Positions 18,034 through 27,345 of a stretch of DNA of 64,000 nucleotides are shown here, in pieces. This stretch comes from CAVXXB01 sp963765585 (GTDB taxonomy: Bacteria > Calditrichota > Calditrichia > JAJRVZ01), in NCBI GenBank assembly GCA_963765585.1, contig CAVXXB010000005.1, positions 62,001 to 126,000 of the forward strand, in the 5' to 3' direction. Each line of letters begins with the position of its first letter. Position 1 is the first letter of the stretch. Under the pieces are notes generated by a model. The model had not been told where the DNA came from and made no database searches. It saw only the letters and a program-made list of their open reading frames with translations. A program made the translations under genes and the position numbers.

Positions 18034-19537
18034 AATGTGTATGCCCATGCCCGATTGCTTCTGAACTGGACGCCAGTTTAACTAAGTATCCACCACGACT
18101 GACGACACGTTCACCCGCACGTAAACCATCCATAATACCTATATGGTTGTGATAGGTCGGACCGGTTCTTAGTTCGCGCTTTTCGAATGTTTCTCCTGCT
18201 GTATGTACAAATAGTATTTTTGATGTATTATCATTATAAACCGCTGAGAGTGGTACTGTAAGCATTTCCTGATCCTTGCCGGTATATAATTGGGCGCTGA
18301 AACTCTGACCAATTATAAACTGCTGATTTGGATTTTTTACCTCAAGCCATATTGTGATCGTCTGTTTGTATGGATCAATAAACTGACTCCGGCTGATCGG
18401 ACTCATATTACTTTCATCCAGTCGAATCACATCTTCGTATCCAGGAATTGTTACCGATGCGCCCGAAATCTGATCTATTTTTTTAGCCTGATCAGCATAC
18501 AGTTCTAAGCATAACCAGACTACCGCAGGATCGACAATGCTGAATAGTTTTTGTTCGCGGTCAATATTTTGTCCGGGAAGAATGGTTACATCAGATACAA
18601 AACCACTTATTGGTGCAATAATATGGAATTGTTGATTCTCGGGGTCGAATCGCATACTGCCACCTTCTGAGCCAAAATAATTGGCAAAGCCAGCTTTGTT
18701 CAGTTCATAATTGTGTTTGGCTGTTTCATATTCGCGTCCGGATATGGCATTTCTATCTTGCAGGCGGGATGCGCGTTCATATTCTGTTTTGGCCCGATCG
18801 TATTTAAGATAGATTTCTGCCCAGCTGTTTTGTGCCGCCAGCGGAGGAACCAGCACGGCCAGGGTTTGTCCCTTTTTCACTTTCTGTCCGGGTTTTACAA
18901 GTTGTTTTGCTGCAGCAATACTGATAATACCTTCCACCGGAGATACAATTTCTGCATAGGATGCCGGTTGTGGTTTTACCTGGCCAATGGCATGAATACC
19001 GGATTTGATCATTCTTTTTTCAGCTGATTCCGTTGCAAAATCCATCTTCCATTGTTGTTCTTTTAAGAAAGTAATTTGTCCGGTATTAGATTCATCCTTT
19101 ACTTCCGGAATATCGTCAACCGAGGGATACACTGTGAATTTGCCAATGGTAAATGATTCTGTGATCTCGGATCCGTGGTAGATAAGTGTGAAATCATACT
19201 CGCCGGGTAATTGGAACGTATGTACCGGAGTAAAAATACCATCCCGCAATAATTCATCTTTTTCAATGTTTGTTTCAGAGCCATCTGCTGTCCTGAAATT
19301 CAGCAAAATTTTTCCGTCACCTACGGCCTGAAAATCAGCCAGCATGGTTAAATGGATAATAAATTTAATTTCATGACCGGTTATAGCAGCTTCATGTTCC
19401 ATAAAGAGTTCCATATTGTCCGTCCATTGGGTTATGGAAATCACTGGCAGCTCCTGTTCCGTTGTGGCGTGATCATGGGTGTCACATCCCATAAATATCA
19501 GCGACACAAGAAGTGTTATATAAATTGAAATCTTCAT
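18032..19537 (-). CDS. Efflux RND periplasmic adaptor lipoprotein with His-rich ends
   Basis: Membrane-fusion protein of 501 aa that would link the RND pump to the TolC channel. The N-terminus has a lipobox (LIFMGC) followed by CDTHDH, and the C-terminus ends GHGHTH, both candidate metal sites. An N-terminal domain of about 120 residues resembling the extra domain of CusB-like adaptors precedes the barrel/lipoyl core (IVSPVEGIIS, GQKVKKGQTLAVL). An alpha-hairpin follows (KYDRAKTEYERASRLQDRNAISGREYETAKHNYE), then the second lipoyl half FHIIAPISGFVSDV. AAGGAAA sits before the ATG, 12 bp after the TolC gene. Its place in the operon and His tails favour heavy-metal export. Confidence 0.9.
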   Translation of the reverse strand: MKISIYITLLVSLIFMGCDTHDHATTEQELPVISITQWTDNMELFMEHEAAITGHEIKFIIHLTMLADFQAVGDGKILLNFRTADGSETNIEKDELLRDGIFTPVHTFQLPGEYDFTLIYHGSEITESFTIGKFTVYPSVDDIPEVKDESNTGQITFLKEQQWKMDFATESAEKRMIKSGIHAIGQVKPQPASYAEIVSPVEGIISIAAAKQLVKPGQKVKKGQTLAVLVPPLAAQNSWAEIYLKYDRAKTEYERASRLQDRNAISGREYETAKHNYELNKAGFANYFGSEGGSMRFDPENQQFHIIAPISGFVSDVTILPGQNIDREQKLFSIVDPAVVWLCLELYADQAKKIDQISGASVTIPGYEDVIRLDESNMSPISRSQFIDPYKQTITIWLEVKNPNQQFIIGQSFSAQLYTGKDQEMLTVPLSAVYNDNTSKILFVHTAGETFEKRELRTGPTYHNHIGIMDGLRAGERVVSRGGYLVKLASSSEAIGHGHTH

Positions 19538-19549
19538 TGTTTTCCTTTC

Positions 19550-20770
19550 TTAAAATGTGACCAGTTGCCGGCCGCTGAGCGCTTCCAGATCAAACACTGA
19601 TTTGTAATAGCTGCTGAGTTGTTCAAAATACTGGCTATGACTACTGCGATATAACTGAATCGCATTAAGGAAATCAGCCAATGAGACCTGACCCTCCTGA
19701 TAGGCGATGACCATATCTTCAATACCTTTTAGGTTCTGGAAGCGGTCATTGTATTTTTGTAGTAAATCAGATTTTGCATGAATGATATAAGTTATATTTT
19801 GCAGCCCATTGTGTAATTTTTGTTTATAAGTGATACTTTTAACCAGCTGTTTTTGATGTTCAATCTTCTGCGTCTCTACTTGTGGTTGATTCCAGTTTAA
19901 AATTGGCAGCGGAATCGAGAATCCGGCAATAAATCCTTCCCAGCCATCGTTAATTTTCTTATACCCCCCCGACAAAGAAATTGACGGTACAATACGGGCT
20001 TTTTCCAGGCTAATACGACGATCCATCGCATCCAGTTGAATATCATTTGCCATTATTCCGGGGTGATTTTCCAATATTTGCCGATTCATTGCATATTCTA
20101 CATTTACAGATTTAAATGAGATCGAATCTGAAAGTATGAGTATTTGGTCATGAGGGATGCCCAGGTTCTCCTTCCACTCAATTAATATGCGGCTGTATTC
20201 CACCTGAGTCTCCAGAATATCTGATTCAAGACCAAACAGGCCGATTGACAATAATGAAGATTCAAGTTTAGAAATGTCGCCTTCAAATGCGCGGATTTTT
20301 ATGGTTTGATTTAAATTATCTAAAATCACTTTCAAACTGTTGAGTTGGTCAGATAGATTGTGTAATAATCCAATCCTTACGTACCCATTTCTGATTTTAG
20401 AAAGAAGATGAGTTTTATTCTGCCGCAGATTCAAATCGGCCGCGAGTGTATCGGATTCAAGAATATTACTCTCCATCCAGTAATTCCAGGGCATATGGAA
20501 GGATTTACTCAAACTGAGCATATTTTCACTAATAACCGCATCGCCCATTTTTACTTCTTCATGTTCATAAACCAATTCAGGGTTGGTCCATTGCCGACCG
20601 GCATCATATGCAGCAATAGCAAGATTCTTTTCAGCGTTTAGTATCCTGATATGTGGACTATATTTTTCGAGATGATCAGGCAGATCTTCAAATGCAATGA
20701 AAATTGTATTACCCTGTGCGACCAGGATGCCGCTTAGCAAAATAAATAGTATAAAACTGCGGATGGACAC
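19550..20770 (-). CDS. TolC-family outer-membrane efflux protein
   Basis: Outer-membrane channel of the efflux system, about 406 aa, CzcC/CusC-like. It has a signal peptide (hydrophobic SFILFILLSGILVAQG) and long amphipathic helices with the repeated TolC pattern. The motifs include DAGRQWTNPELVYEHEE, IVPSISLSGGYKKINDGWEGFIAGFSIPLPILN and the C-terminal YQEGQVSLADFLNAIQLY. An ATG at 20800 gives a longer frame. I prefer the GTG at 20770 because a perfect AGGAGG stands 6 bases before it and the signal peptide then begins normally. It is the second gene of the efflux operon. Confidence 0.9.
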   Translation of the reverse strand: MSIRSFILFILLSGILVAQGNTIFIAFEDLPDHLEKYSPHIRILNAEKNLAIAAYDAGRQWTNPELVYEHEEVKMGDAVISENMLSLSKSFHMPWNYWMESNILESDTLAADLNLRQNKTHLLSKIRNGYVRIGLLHNLSDQLNSLKVILDNLNQTIKIRAFEGDISKLESSLLSIGLFGLESDILETQVEYSRILIEWKENLGIPHDQILILSDSISFKSVNVEYAMNRQILENHPGIMANDIQLDAMDRRISLEKARIVPSISLSGGYKKINDGWEGFIAGFSIPLPILNWNQPQVETQKIEHQKQLVKSITYKQKLHNGLQNITYIIHAKSDLLQKYNDRFQNLKGIEDMVIAYQEGQVSLADFLNAIQLYRSSHSQYFEQLSSYYKSVFDLEALSGRQLVTF

Positions 20771-20932
20771 TGGTATCCTCCTATATAATTTGATAATCAT
20801 CCTGAATCCCGGCCTGTTCCATGGACAGGCTTGTTTTCAGAATATTATCAGTTAAATCTAAAAAGTTTATTTTGGATTTATGTTTCTAATATCCGCACGT
20901 ATAATTACCCGGCGGATGCTGTTTGAAAAATA

Positions 20933-21334
20933 TTAGCAGTAGAGGGGAGGTGCCCGTTGTGAGAGGGCTCTTGAAATGTAGTCGTGGTGAAAATTTGAAG
21001 GTTGTTCTTCTTGCAGAGGAATATAAATTTGTAATCCGGGATCAGCGTCAACAACTGCTAAAATTTGTTGTACTGTAGAGTTTATACGTAAAGTCCTGGA
21101 CTGAAAAGTATAATCCCAATTTCCGGAAAAATGAGTTTTTTCATGGTCATGATCACCCCGATGATCGTGTTGACCCGACTGGTCATGCTCATCCACCGGC
21201 AGTTCCGGAGGATGAATGCTCAAAGTAAGTTCGACCTCATCGTGATGTTCGTGGGCATGCCAATGCAGGCCGGGATATACCTGGGTAAGAAGAATATAGA
21301 AAATAACACTTGATATTTTTATAAAAATTTTCAC
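20933..21334 (-). CDS. Small exported His-rich protein, first gene of the metal-efflux operon
   Basis: Protein of 133 aa with an N-terminal hydrophobic segment (FIKISSVIFYILLTQVYPG). Clusters of His follow: HWHAHEHHDE, then DEHDQSGQHDHRGDHDHEK. The rest is unlike any family I recognise; it ends with a Cys. It lies about 160 bp upstream of the TolC gene in the same direction and starts with GTG without a strong ribosome site. By context it is probably a periplasmic metal-binding protein that buffers or senses the exported ion. Small His-rich proteins often open CzcCBA-type operons. Function is inferred from context and composition only. Confidence 0.65.
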   Translation of the reverse strand: MKIFIKISSVIFYILLTQVYPGLHWHAHEHHDEVELTLSIHPPELPVDEHDQSGQHDHRGDHDHEKTHFSGNWDYTFQSRTLRINSTVQQILAVVDADPGLQIYIPLQEEQPSNFHHDYISRALSQRAPPLYC

Positions 21335-21627
21335 AATAAATATTTTTCTCCGGGTCGAAATATAGTAAAATATCCACTATCCTACAAATAATCAATTTAA
21401 GTATTAATACAGTCCACTATGGCAATTCGAATTTATACAGAAGACTGGAACTAAAATGGATCTGCCTGTCACAATAATGGGTAACAATATGGTTACATTG
21501 ATCGTAGTATGAATATAAAAATAATTTGTTGCGTATATATCATTCCTGGACTTTCCCTGGGAAGTTATAATCCACAGAAGGGATTCAATCCTTTCCCCGT
21601 ATTTTACAATCTTTGTGAGGCGAACTA

Positions 21628-22626
21628 ATGAATACGATATTCAAAAGTCTGATCCTGCTTGGGATTGCTACTACAGTGTTTGCACAGAATAACTTTATAC
21701 CTGATTCCATAGAATCATGGATAAGCCAGGGACAAAAAGAAAAGGCGCGTAATGCATTGCTTCCGGGCTATTATGAAAATGATGAGGATCCGGTAATTAA
21801 TTATTACCTGGCCCGGATTGCTTTGATGGATACGTTATATGATGATGCCATTGATTATCTTGATGTAGCATTAGAGTCTGATGAAAACAATACGGATTAT
21901 CTGTTCTTGCTTGGCAGGGCATATGGATTTAAGGCACAGTTATCCGGTGCACTCACGGCAGCATTTGCTGCGCCAAAAGTAAAAAGTAATTGGGAGAGGG
22001 TGCTTGAACTGGATCCAACTCATCTGAATGCCAATTGGGGTATGTTTCAATTTTATCTGAATGCACCCGGTGTAATGGGCGGTAGCGAGGACGCTGCTTT
22101 TGAACTGGCAAAAAGATATGCAAATACTGATCCCTCCGGTGGACATGCCATGCTGGCAAATTATTATTTTTTCACCGAAAAGGACCAGGTGAGAAGTGAG
22201 GAAGAATTACACTTATCAATGAATTCAACTCCCTTTGATGGATCTGAGCAGACGATTCGAAATACCAATTTAAATACGCTCAATCAGATGGGCTATTATT
22301 ATCTGGGGGAGGGTGACTTTGATAATAGCTTTAAATATTTTAAATGGGCAATTCAATATGGCCCGGATAATGTTAATCCATTTGATAGTATGGGGGATCA
22401 TTTTAAAGCCGTGGCCAACTATGATTCTGCACTTTTTTATTATCAGAGTGCGTTAAATATTAATCCGAACTATCCTCCTTCCGGCTATAATAAGGGACAG
22501 ATGCTGGAAAAACTTGGTAAAATTGACCAGGCGATTGTTGCCTATAAGCTGCTAATAAAAAAACTACCGGAAAATGATTATGCCGACCGGGCCAGAGACC
22601 GGTTAGAAGAACTCGCAGATAAATAA
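21628..22626 (+). CDS. Exported tetratricopeptide-repeat protein
   Basis: Protein of 332 aa with a signal peptide (ending about TVFAQ). TPR units follow from residue 50 on, for example NYYLARIALMDTLYDDAIDYLDVALE and SALFYYQSALNINPNYPPSGYNKGQMLEKLGKIDQAIVAYK. TPR proteins act as binding scaffolds and no partner is evident. GAGG lies 8 bases before the ATG. It stands alone between the efflux operon and the cyclase gene. Confidence 0.8.
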   Translation: MNTIFKSLILLGIATTVFAQNNFIPDSIESWISQGQKEKARNALLPGYYENDEDPVINYYLARIALMDTLYDDAIDYLDVALESDENNTDYLFLLGRAYGFKAQLSGALTAAFAAPKVKSNWERVLELDPTHLNANWGMFQFYLNAPGVMGGSEDAAFELAKRYANTDPSGGHAMLANYYFFTEKDQVRSEEELHLSMNSTPFDGSEQTIRNTNLNTLNQMGYYYLGEGDFDNSFKYFKWAIQYGPDNVNPFDSMGDHFKAVANYDSALFYYQSALNINPNYPPSGYNKGQMLEKLGKIDQAIVAYKLLIKKLPENDYADRARDRLEELADK

Positions 22627-22819
22627 TTTCTATTCTCAATCCTTCAAATACAATCCTATCGGGATATTTTGTTATCGTTATATCTTATTTATTCTAATAG
22701 GATTCATTTTTTTTTTTGATAGTAACCGTGTTGTATTTTATATTGATATTCGAATTTTTATTAGCGCATTATTTATCATATATTTTATCTGTTCGACTAA
22801 CCGGGGAAATCCAGAATCA

Positions 22820-25800
22820 ATGCAGTGTCCCAATTGCCATTTTGACAATCCGGATCAATTCAAATTTTGTGGTGCATGTGGTACCAGAATTGCACCATTA
22901 ATTCCCCAGACCTCACAGCCCGTTATAGAGAAGACTCTTTCTTCTTTTATGCCCGGAGATCTTCGCACTGTTGATGCGGAACGTCGCCATATAACAGTTA
23001 TGTTTTGCGATTTGGTTGGATCAACGGAGCTATCAGAGCAGCTGGATCCAGAAGATTTTCGCTTAATATTAAACGTTTATCAAAATACCTGTGTTTATGC
23101 AGTTCATCAATATGAAGGCCATGTGGCTCAGTATCTGGGGGATGGCGTACTGATATATTTTGGATATCCGGAAGCTCATGAGGACGATTCACAACGTGCC
23201 ATTCGCTGTGGTCTGGAAATCCTGAATGAACTGGAGCGATTGAATGCACTTCAGAAAAAATATAAGCACCTTAATCTGGAAGTTCGTATAGGCATTCATA
23301 CTGGTCTGGTTGTTGTGGGAGATATCGGCAGGGACAAATCGCATGGCCGTCTGGCCTTAGGCAACACACCCAATATCGCTGCCCGCCTACAGACGTTGGC
23401 AGATCCTAATTCAGTAATTATCAGTCAGGCTACATATCGCCTGGTAAAAAACTTCTTTAAATGTCAGGCTCTGGGATCTGTTTCGCTGAAAGGTGTTTCT
23501 CATAAAATGGAGGTGTTTAAAGTACTTCAGGAGATCGCGGCACCAATGAATTATCAATTTCAGGATGCTGATGAAACAACTCCTTTTGTGGGAAGAGAAA
23601 ATGAAGTCAGCAAATTAGTAAACATCTGGCAGGAAGTAAAAAAAGGGTCCGGAAAAATTGCTTTAATTATTGGAGAACCGGGCATTGGAAAAACACGACT
23701 TTTAAGGGTGTTTGAAGATCGTATAAAAGATGAACCGCATACCTGGTTGCTGGCTCATTGTATTTCCTATTATAAAAACAGCGCATTCTATCCAATTATT
23801 AATATGATTAATTCGCGTCTAAAGTTTGATAAAAACGAGACTAATACGGAAAAACTGAAGAAGCTGGAACAGGCGCTGGCAATTGTCGATTTTGATTTAA
23901 ACGAGGCTGTGCCGATAATGGCCTCATTGCTATCAATTCCTCTAATAAAGCCATATCGCAACCCGGCATTAACCCCGCAAAAACTTAAAGAGAAGACGAT
24001 ACAGATTCTTCTGGATTGGCTGATTAAATCAGCTGATAACAAGTCATACCTGTTTGTTATCGAAAATTTACACTGGGCCGATTCATCTACCCTGGAACAT
24101 CTTGCCCTGCTGGTGGATAGGATTGACAAATCACAAATTCTGATTATTCTTACATATCACCCACGGTTTCACCCGGATATTGAAGGGAAATCCCGAACCC
24201 TGGATATTTATCTTCACCGGTTGTCCAGACATCAAATTGAACATATGGTAAGAGAAGCCACAGGGGGTAAAGATCTGCCTGATGAAGTAATCGACCTGGT
24301 TCTCACTAAAACAGATGGCGTCCCGCTTTTTGTTGAGGAACTGACGAAAATGTTGATAGAGTCGGAATATTTAATTGAAGATGATGAAAAATATCTTTTG
24401 AAAGGATCTCTGCCAACAAAAGCGATTCCGGACACACTACAGGATACGCTGATGGCCCGTCTGGATCAACTGGGCGCGGTGAAAGAAGTCGTCCAACTGG
24501 CCGCCATTATTGGCCGTGAATTCCCATATGAGTTATTACGTATAGTAATTTCACTTGATGATGAGGTATTACAAAGAGAACTGGCCAATCTTGTCCGGGC
24601 GGATATACTTGATGTGCAGGATGGAGAGCAACAGAACAGATATATCTTCAAACAGGCACTAATTCAGGATGCTGCTTATAATTCTGTTTTGAAGACTACG
24701 CGTGAAGAATATCACAGAAAAATTGCCCGGATTATTGAAAAACAATTTAAGGATTTAGTGAATACCCATCCGCAAATCGTAGCCTACCATTATACAGAGG
24801 CTGGTCATTATGAGCGTGCGATCGAATATCATCTCCAGGCCGGCAGAAATTTAGTGCAACACTCCGCGCACCACGATGCGATTGGTCAGTTGAATATGGG
24901 TTTGAAGTTATTAAAGCATATTGATCAGGAAATGAAGCGAAATCGCATGGAACTGGATATACAGACCTGCCTGGGATTTCCTCTATTAGCTGTAAAAGGT
25001 TATGGTGATAAGGAAGTCGGCAGGGTATATGAGCGGGCACGGGAACTTTGTCAGACAGTTGGAGATGTACCGCAGCTTTTTCCGGCATTGGTTGGCCAGT
25101 ACCGCTTTTATTTATTGCGCGGAGATATCGCCAGGGCACTTGAAATATCTGAGTTTCTGCTTAGCTGGGCGCAAACATCTTCTAAATCAGATTTACTGCT
25201 GGAAGCAAATCGTGCTATCGGTGTCACTCTCTTTCATATTGGAGAAGTGTCGATCGGACTACAACACCTGGAAGAAGGAATTGCCCGTTATGACCGGGAT
25301 GATCATGCGGATCATAAAGAGTTGTATGTTACTGATCCATTAGTAACCTGTTTATCATATGCCGCCCTGGCTCAATGCCTTTTAGGATTCAGGAAAAAGT
25401 CTAATGAATCAGGCAAACAGGCAATGCAGCATGCCAAAAATATCCGGCATCCTTACAGCAGAATCTTTGCTTTGTACCACCATATATGGCTTCACCAGTT
25501 TTACGGACGAACCGAACTGGTAGATAAATTCACGACAGAGCTGCTCTTGATTTGCCAGGAATATGGCTTCCCCTTTTGGGAAATTTCCGGATTATTTTTT
25601 AAAGGATGGGTTTCGTCACAAAGAAAAAGTGTAGACTCAGGTATTGCTCAGATGCAAAAAAGTATAAGCGCATTTAAGGCTACGGGGGCAGGATCGATAC
25701 TGCCATATTTCATGAGCGCAATTGCGAAGGTTTATCTGGAAAATAAACAAGCGGAGAATGCACTGAAATGGATTGATGACGCTGAAGCTCAGGCACAAAA

Positions 25801-26092
25801 GAACGGTGAGCATTTCTTTGACGCGGAAATTTACCGGGTTAAGGCCGAAGCATTGTTTGCCTTGTCACTAAAAAATAAAAAAAGAGCGGAATCTTTACTT
25901 TGGCGCGCTCTTGAAACGGCCAGGCGGCAAAAATTAACAATTTTGGAATTGCGTACATTATTAAGCCTGGTCCGGATGGGAACCAAAAAAAATGAGACGA
26001 TGCGTTTACTTCGCAATCTCTATGACTGGTTCGCTGAAGATCCCGAATTATCCGAACTGCAAGAAGCGAAAAAATTGTTAAATAAACCATAG
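22820..26092 (+). CDS. Zinc-ribbon class III nucleotide cyclase - AAA ATPase - TPR protein
   Basis: Cytosolic multidomain protein of 1090 aa. Residues 1-25 form a zinc ribbon (CPNCHFDN ... CGACGTR). About 50-230 is a class III adenylate/guanylate cyclase domain: ITVMFCDLVGSTELSEQLDPE with a metal Asp, GHVAQYLGDGVLIYFGYP with the second Asp, and IGIHTGLVVVGDIG. About 255-480 is an STAND-like ATPase with Walker A GEPGIGKTRLL near 285 and FVIENLHWADSSTLEHLALL as Walker B. The C-terminal 450 residues are TPR-like helices. The architecture matches the AcyA/ATPase-TPR cyclases of deltaproteobacteria and FCB bacteria, which presumably couple ligand binding to cAMP production. The activating signal is unknown. 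Confidence 0.9.
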   Translation: MQCPNCHFDNPDQFKFCGACGTRIAPLIPQTSQPVIEKTLSSFMPGDLRTVDAERRHITVMFCDLVGSTELSEQLDPEDFRLILNVYQNTCVYAVHQYEGHVAQYLGDGVLIYFGYPEAHEDDSQRAIRCGLEILNELERLNALQKKYKHLNLEVRIGIHTGLVVVGDIGRDKSHGRLALGNTPNIAARLQTLADPNSVIISQATYRLVKNFFKCQALGSVSLKGVSHKMEVFKVLQEIAAPMNYQFQDADETTPFVGRENEVSKLVNIWQEVKKGSGKIALIIGEPGIGKTRLLRVFEDRIKDEPHTWLLAHCISYYKNSAFYPIINMINSRLKFDKNETNTEKLKKLEQALAIVDFDLNEAVPIMASLLSIPLIKPYRNPALTPQKLKEKTIQILLDWLIKSADNKSYLFVIENLHWADSSTLEHLALLVDRIDKSQILIILTYHPRFHPDIEGKSRTLDIYLHRLSRHQIEHMVREATGGKDLPDEVIDLVLTKTDGVPLFVEELTKMLIESEYLIEDDEKYLLKGSLPTKAIPDTLQDTLMARLDQLGAVKEVVQLAAIIGREFPYELLRIVISLDDEVLQRELANLVRADILDVQDGEQQNRYIFKQALIQDAAYNSVLKTTREEYHRKIARIIEKQFKDLVNTHPQIVAYHYTEAGHYERAIEYHLQAGRNLVQHSAHHDAIGQLNMGLKLLKHIDQEMKRNRMELDIQTCLGFPLLAVKGYGDKEVGRVYERARELCQTVGDVPQLFPALVGQYRFYLLRGDIARALEISEFLLSWAQTSSKSDLLLEANRAIGVTLFHIGEVSIGLQHLEEGIARYDRDDHADHKELYVTDPLVTCLSYAALAQCLLGFRKKSNESGKQAMQHAKNIRHPYSRIFALYHHIWLHQFYGRTELVDKFTTELLLICQEYGFPFWEISGLFFKGWVSSQRKSVDSGIAQMQKSISAFKATGAGSILPYFMSAIAKVYLENKQAENALKWIDDAEAQAQKNGEHFFDAEIYRVKAEALFALSLKNKKRAESLLWRALETARRQKLTILELRTLLSLVRMGTKKNETMRLLRNLYDWFAEDPELSELQEAKKLLNKP

Positions 26093-26097
26093 TCCTC

Positions 26098-26235
26098 TGA
26101 GAAATTAGCCGTTGGCCTTGGTTATTGGTAATTGGAATTAGGAATTTGGAATTTTACAATTCAGTCAATACTAAGTGACAGCAAATAACCAATTACAGTA
26201 ACAAGTTCCTAATTCCCAGTTCCTAATTGATTTTC
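26098..26235. repeat. Degenerate 7-bp tandem repeats
   Basis: About 26098-26160 runs GCCGTTG, GCCTTGG, TTATTGG, TAATTGG, AATTAGG in register. About 26183-26230 has the complementary flavour (CCAATTA, CCTAATT, CCCAGTT). It fills nearly the whole gap between the cyclase and pirin genes. Confidence 0.8.
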
Positions 26236-26269
26236 TGATGTACTCATTGTTTAAAAAGGGGTGAAAATC

Positions 26270-27287
26270 ATGTATAACACAGCCATCAAAAGCGTTAAGC
26301 CTTTAGGATTTACCTGGGAAACCAGTGATCCGTTTTTGTTTTGTGTGCATCATGCCGATGCCTACCCCAAAGGCAATGATCAAATGGGACCTGCGGATTC
26401 ATTAACCGGACGTAACCTGGGACAGGATTTTGAACCGAAAGATGGCTGGCGTATGTATCATGGTCAGGAAGTCCCCGGGTTTCCAGTTCATCCCCATCGT
26501 GGATTTGAAACGGTTACCGTGGTGCTGCAGGGTATGGTGGATCACTCGGATTCACATGGCGCTTCGGGTCGTTATGGTAATGGCGATGTCCAATGGATGA
26601 CAGCCGGCGCCGGTTTGCAGCATGCCGAAATGTTTCCATTGATCAGTAAAGAGAAAGATAATCCGCTTCATCTGTTTCAAATTTGGCTGAATCTGCCAAA
26701 ATCTAAAAAATTTGCCGATCCCCATTATAAAATGTTGTGGGCAGATATGATCCCAACCGTAAACATTAAGGATGATAATGATCGGTTGACTAAGATTATT
26801 GTTATAGCCGGTCAGGTTGGAGATACAAAGGCACCCGCGCCGGCACCCGACTCCTGGGCTGCAGATCCCGATAATGAAGTAGGTATCTGGATCGTAAAAA
26901 TGGCGGCCAAGGCGCAATGGGTACTGCCGGCAGCATCACAGCCTGTGAACCGTACCCTGTACTTTTTTGATGGATCCGACAATAAAACTAGCCGGAACGG
27001 ATATAAAGACAAATATGGCCGCAGATCTGTTGTCTGATGAGGATCTGGTAATTGAAAATAGTGATAAAGAAGCGCAATTGCTGGTGTTACAGGGCCGGCC
27101 GATCGATGAACCGGTGGTTCAATATGGCCCGTTTGTTATGAATACCCAGGCTGAGATCCGGCAGGCCTTTGAAGATTATAGAGAAGATCAGTTTGGTGGC
27201 TGGCCCTGGGACCGAAGTGATCCGGTGCATCCCCGCTCGGTGGGCAGGTTTGCCAAATATGCAGATGGAAAGGAAGAGGAGAGGTAA
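26270..27287 (+). CDS. Pirin family protein, split by a frameshift
   Basis: Bicupin of the pirin family. The N-terminal cupin carries the metal site FPVHPHRGFETVTVVLQG with further His in HSDSHGASG and GLQHAE. The C-terminal cupin ends VVQYGPFVMNTQAEIRQAFEDY, a pirin hallmark. Some pirins have quercetinase activity and others are regulators; the role here is unknown. The ATG at 26270 is favoured over a GTG at 26261 because GGGGTG lies at ribosome-site distance. The frame changes near 26980: removing one A from the GACAATAAAA run gives DGSDIKLAGTDIKTN and a product of about 338 aa. Confidence 0.85.
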
Positions 27288-27345
27288 TAGGAACAATATG
27301 CATCCATAAACGTAATCTCTGGTAATACATTGACATGATGGATAT

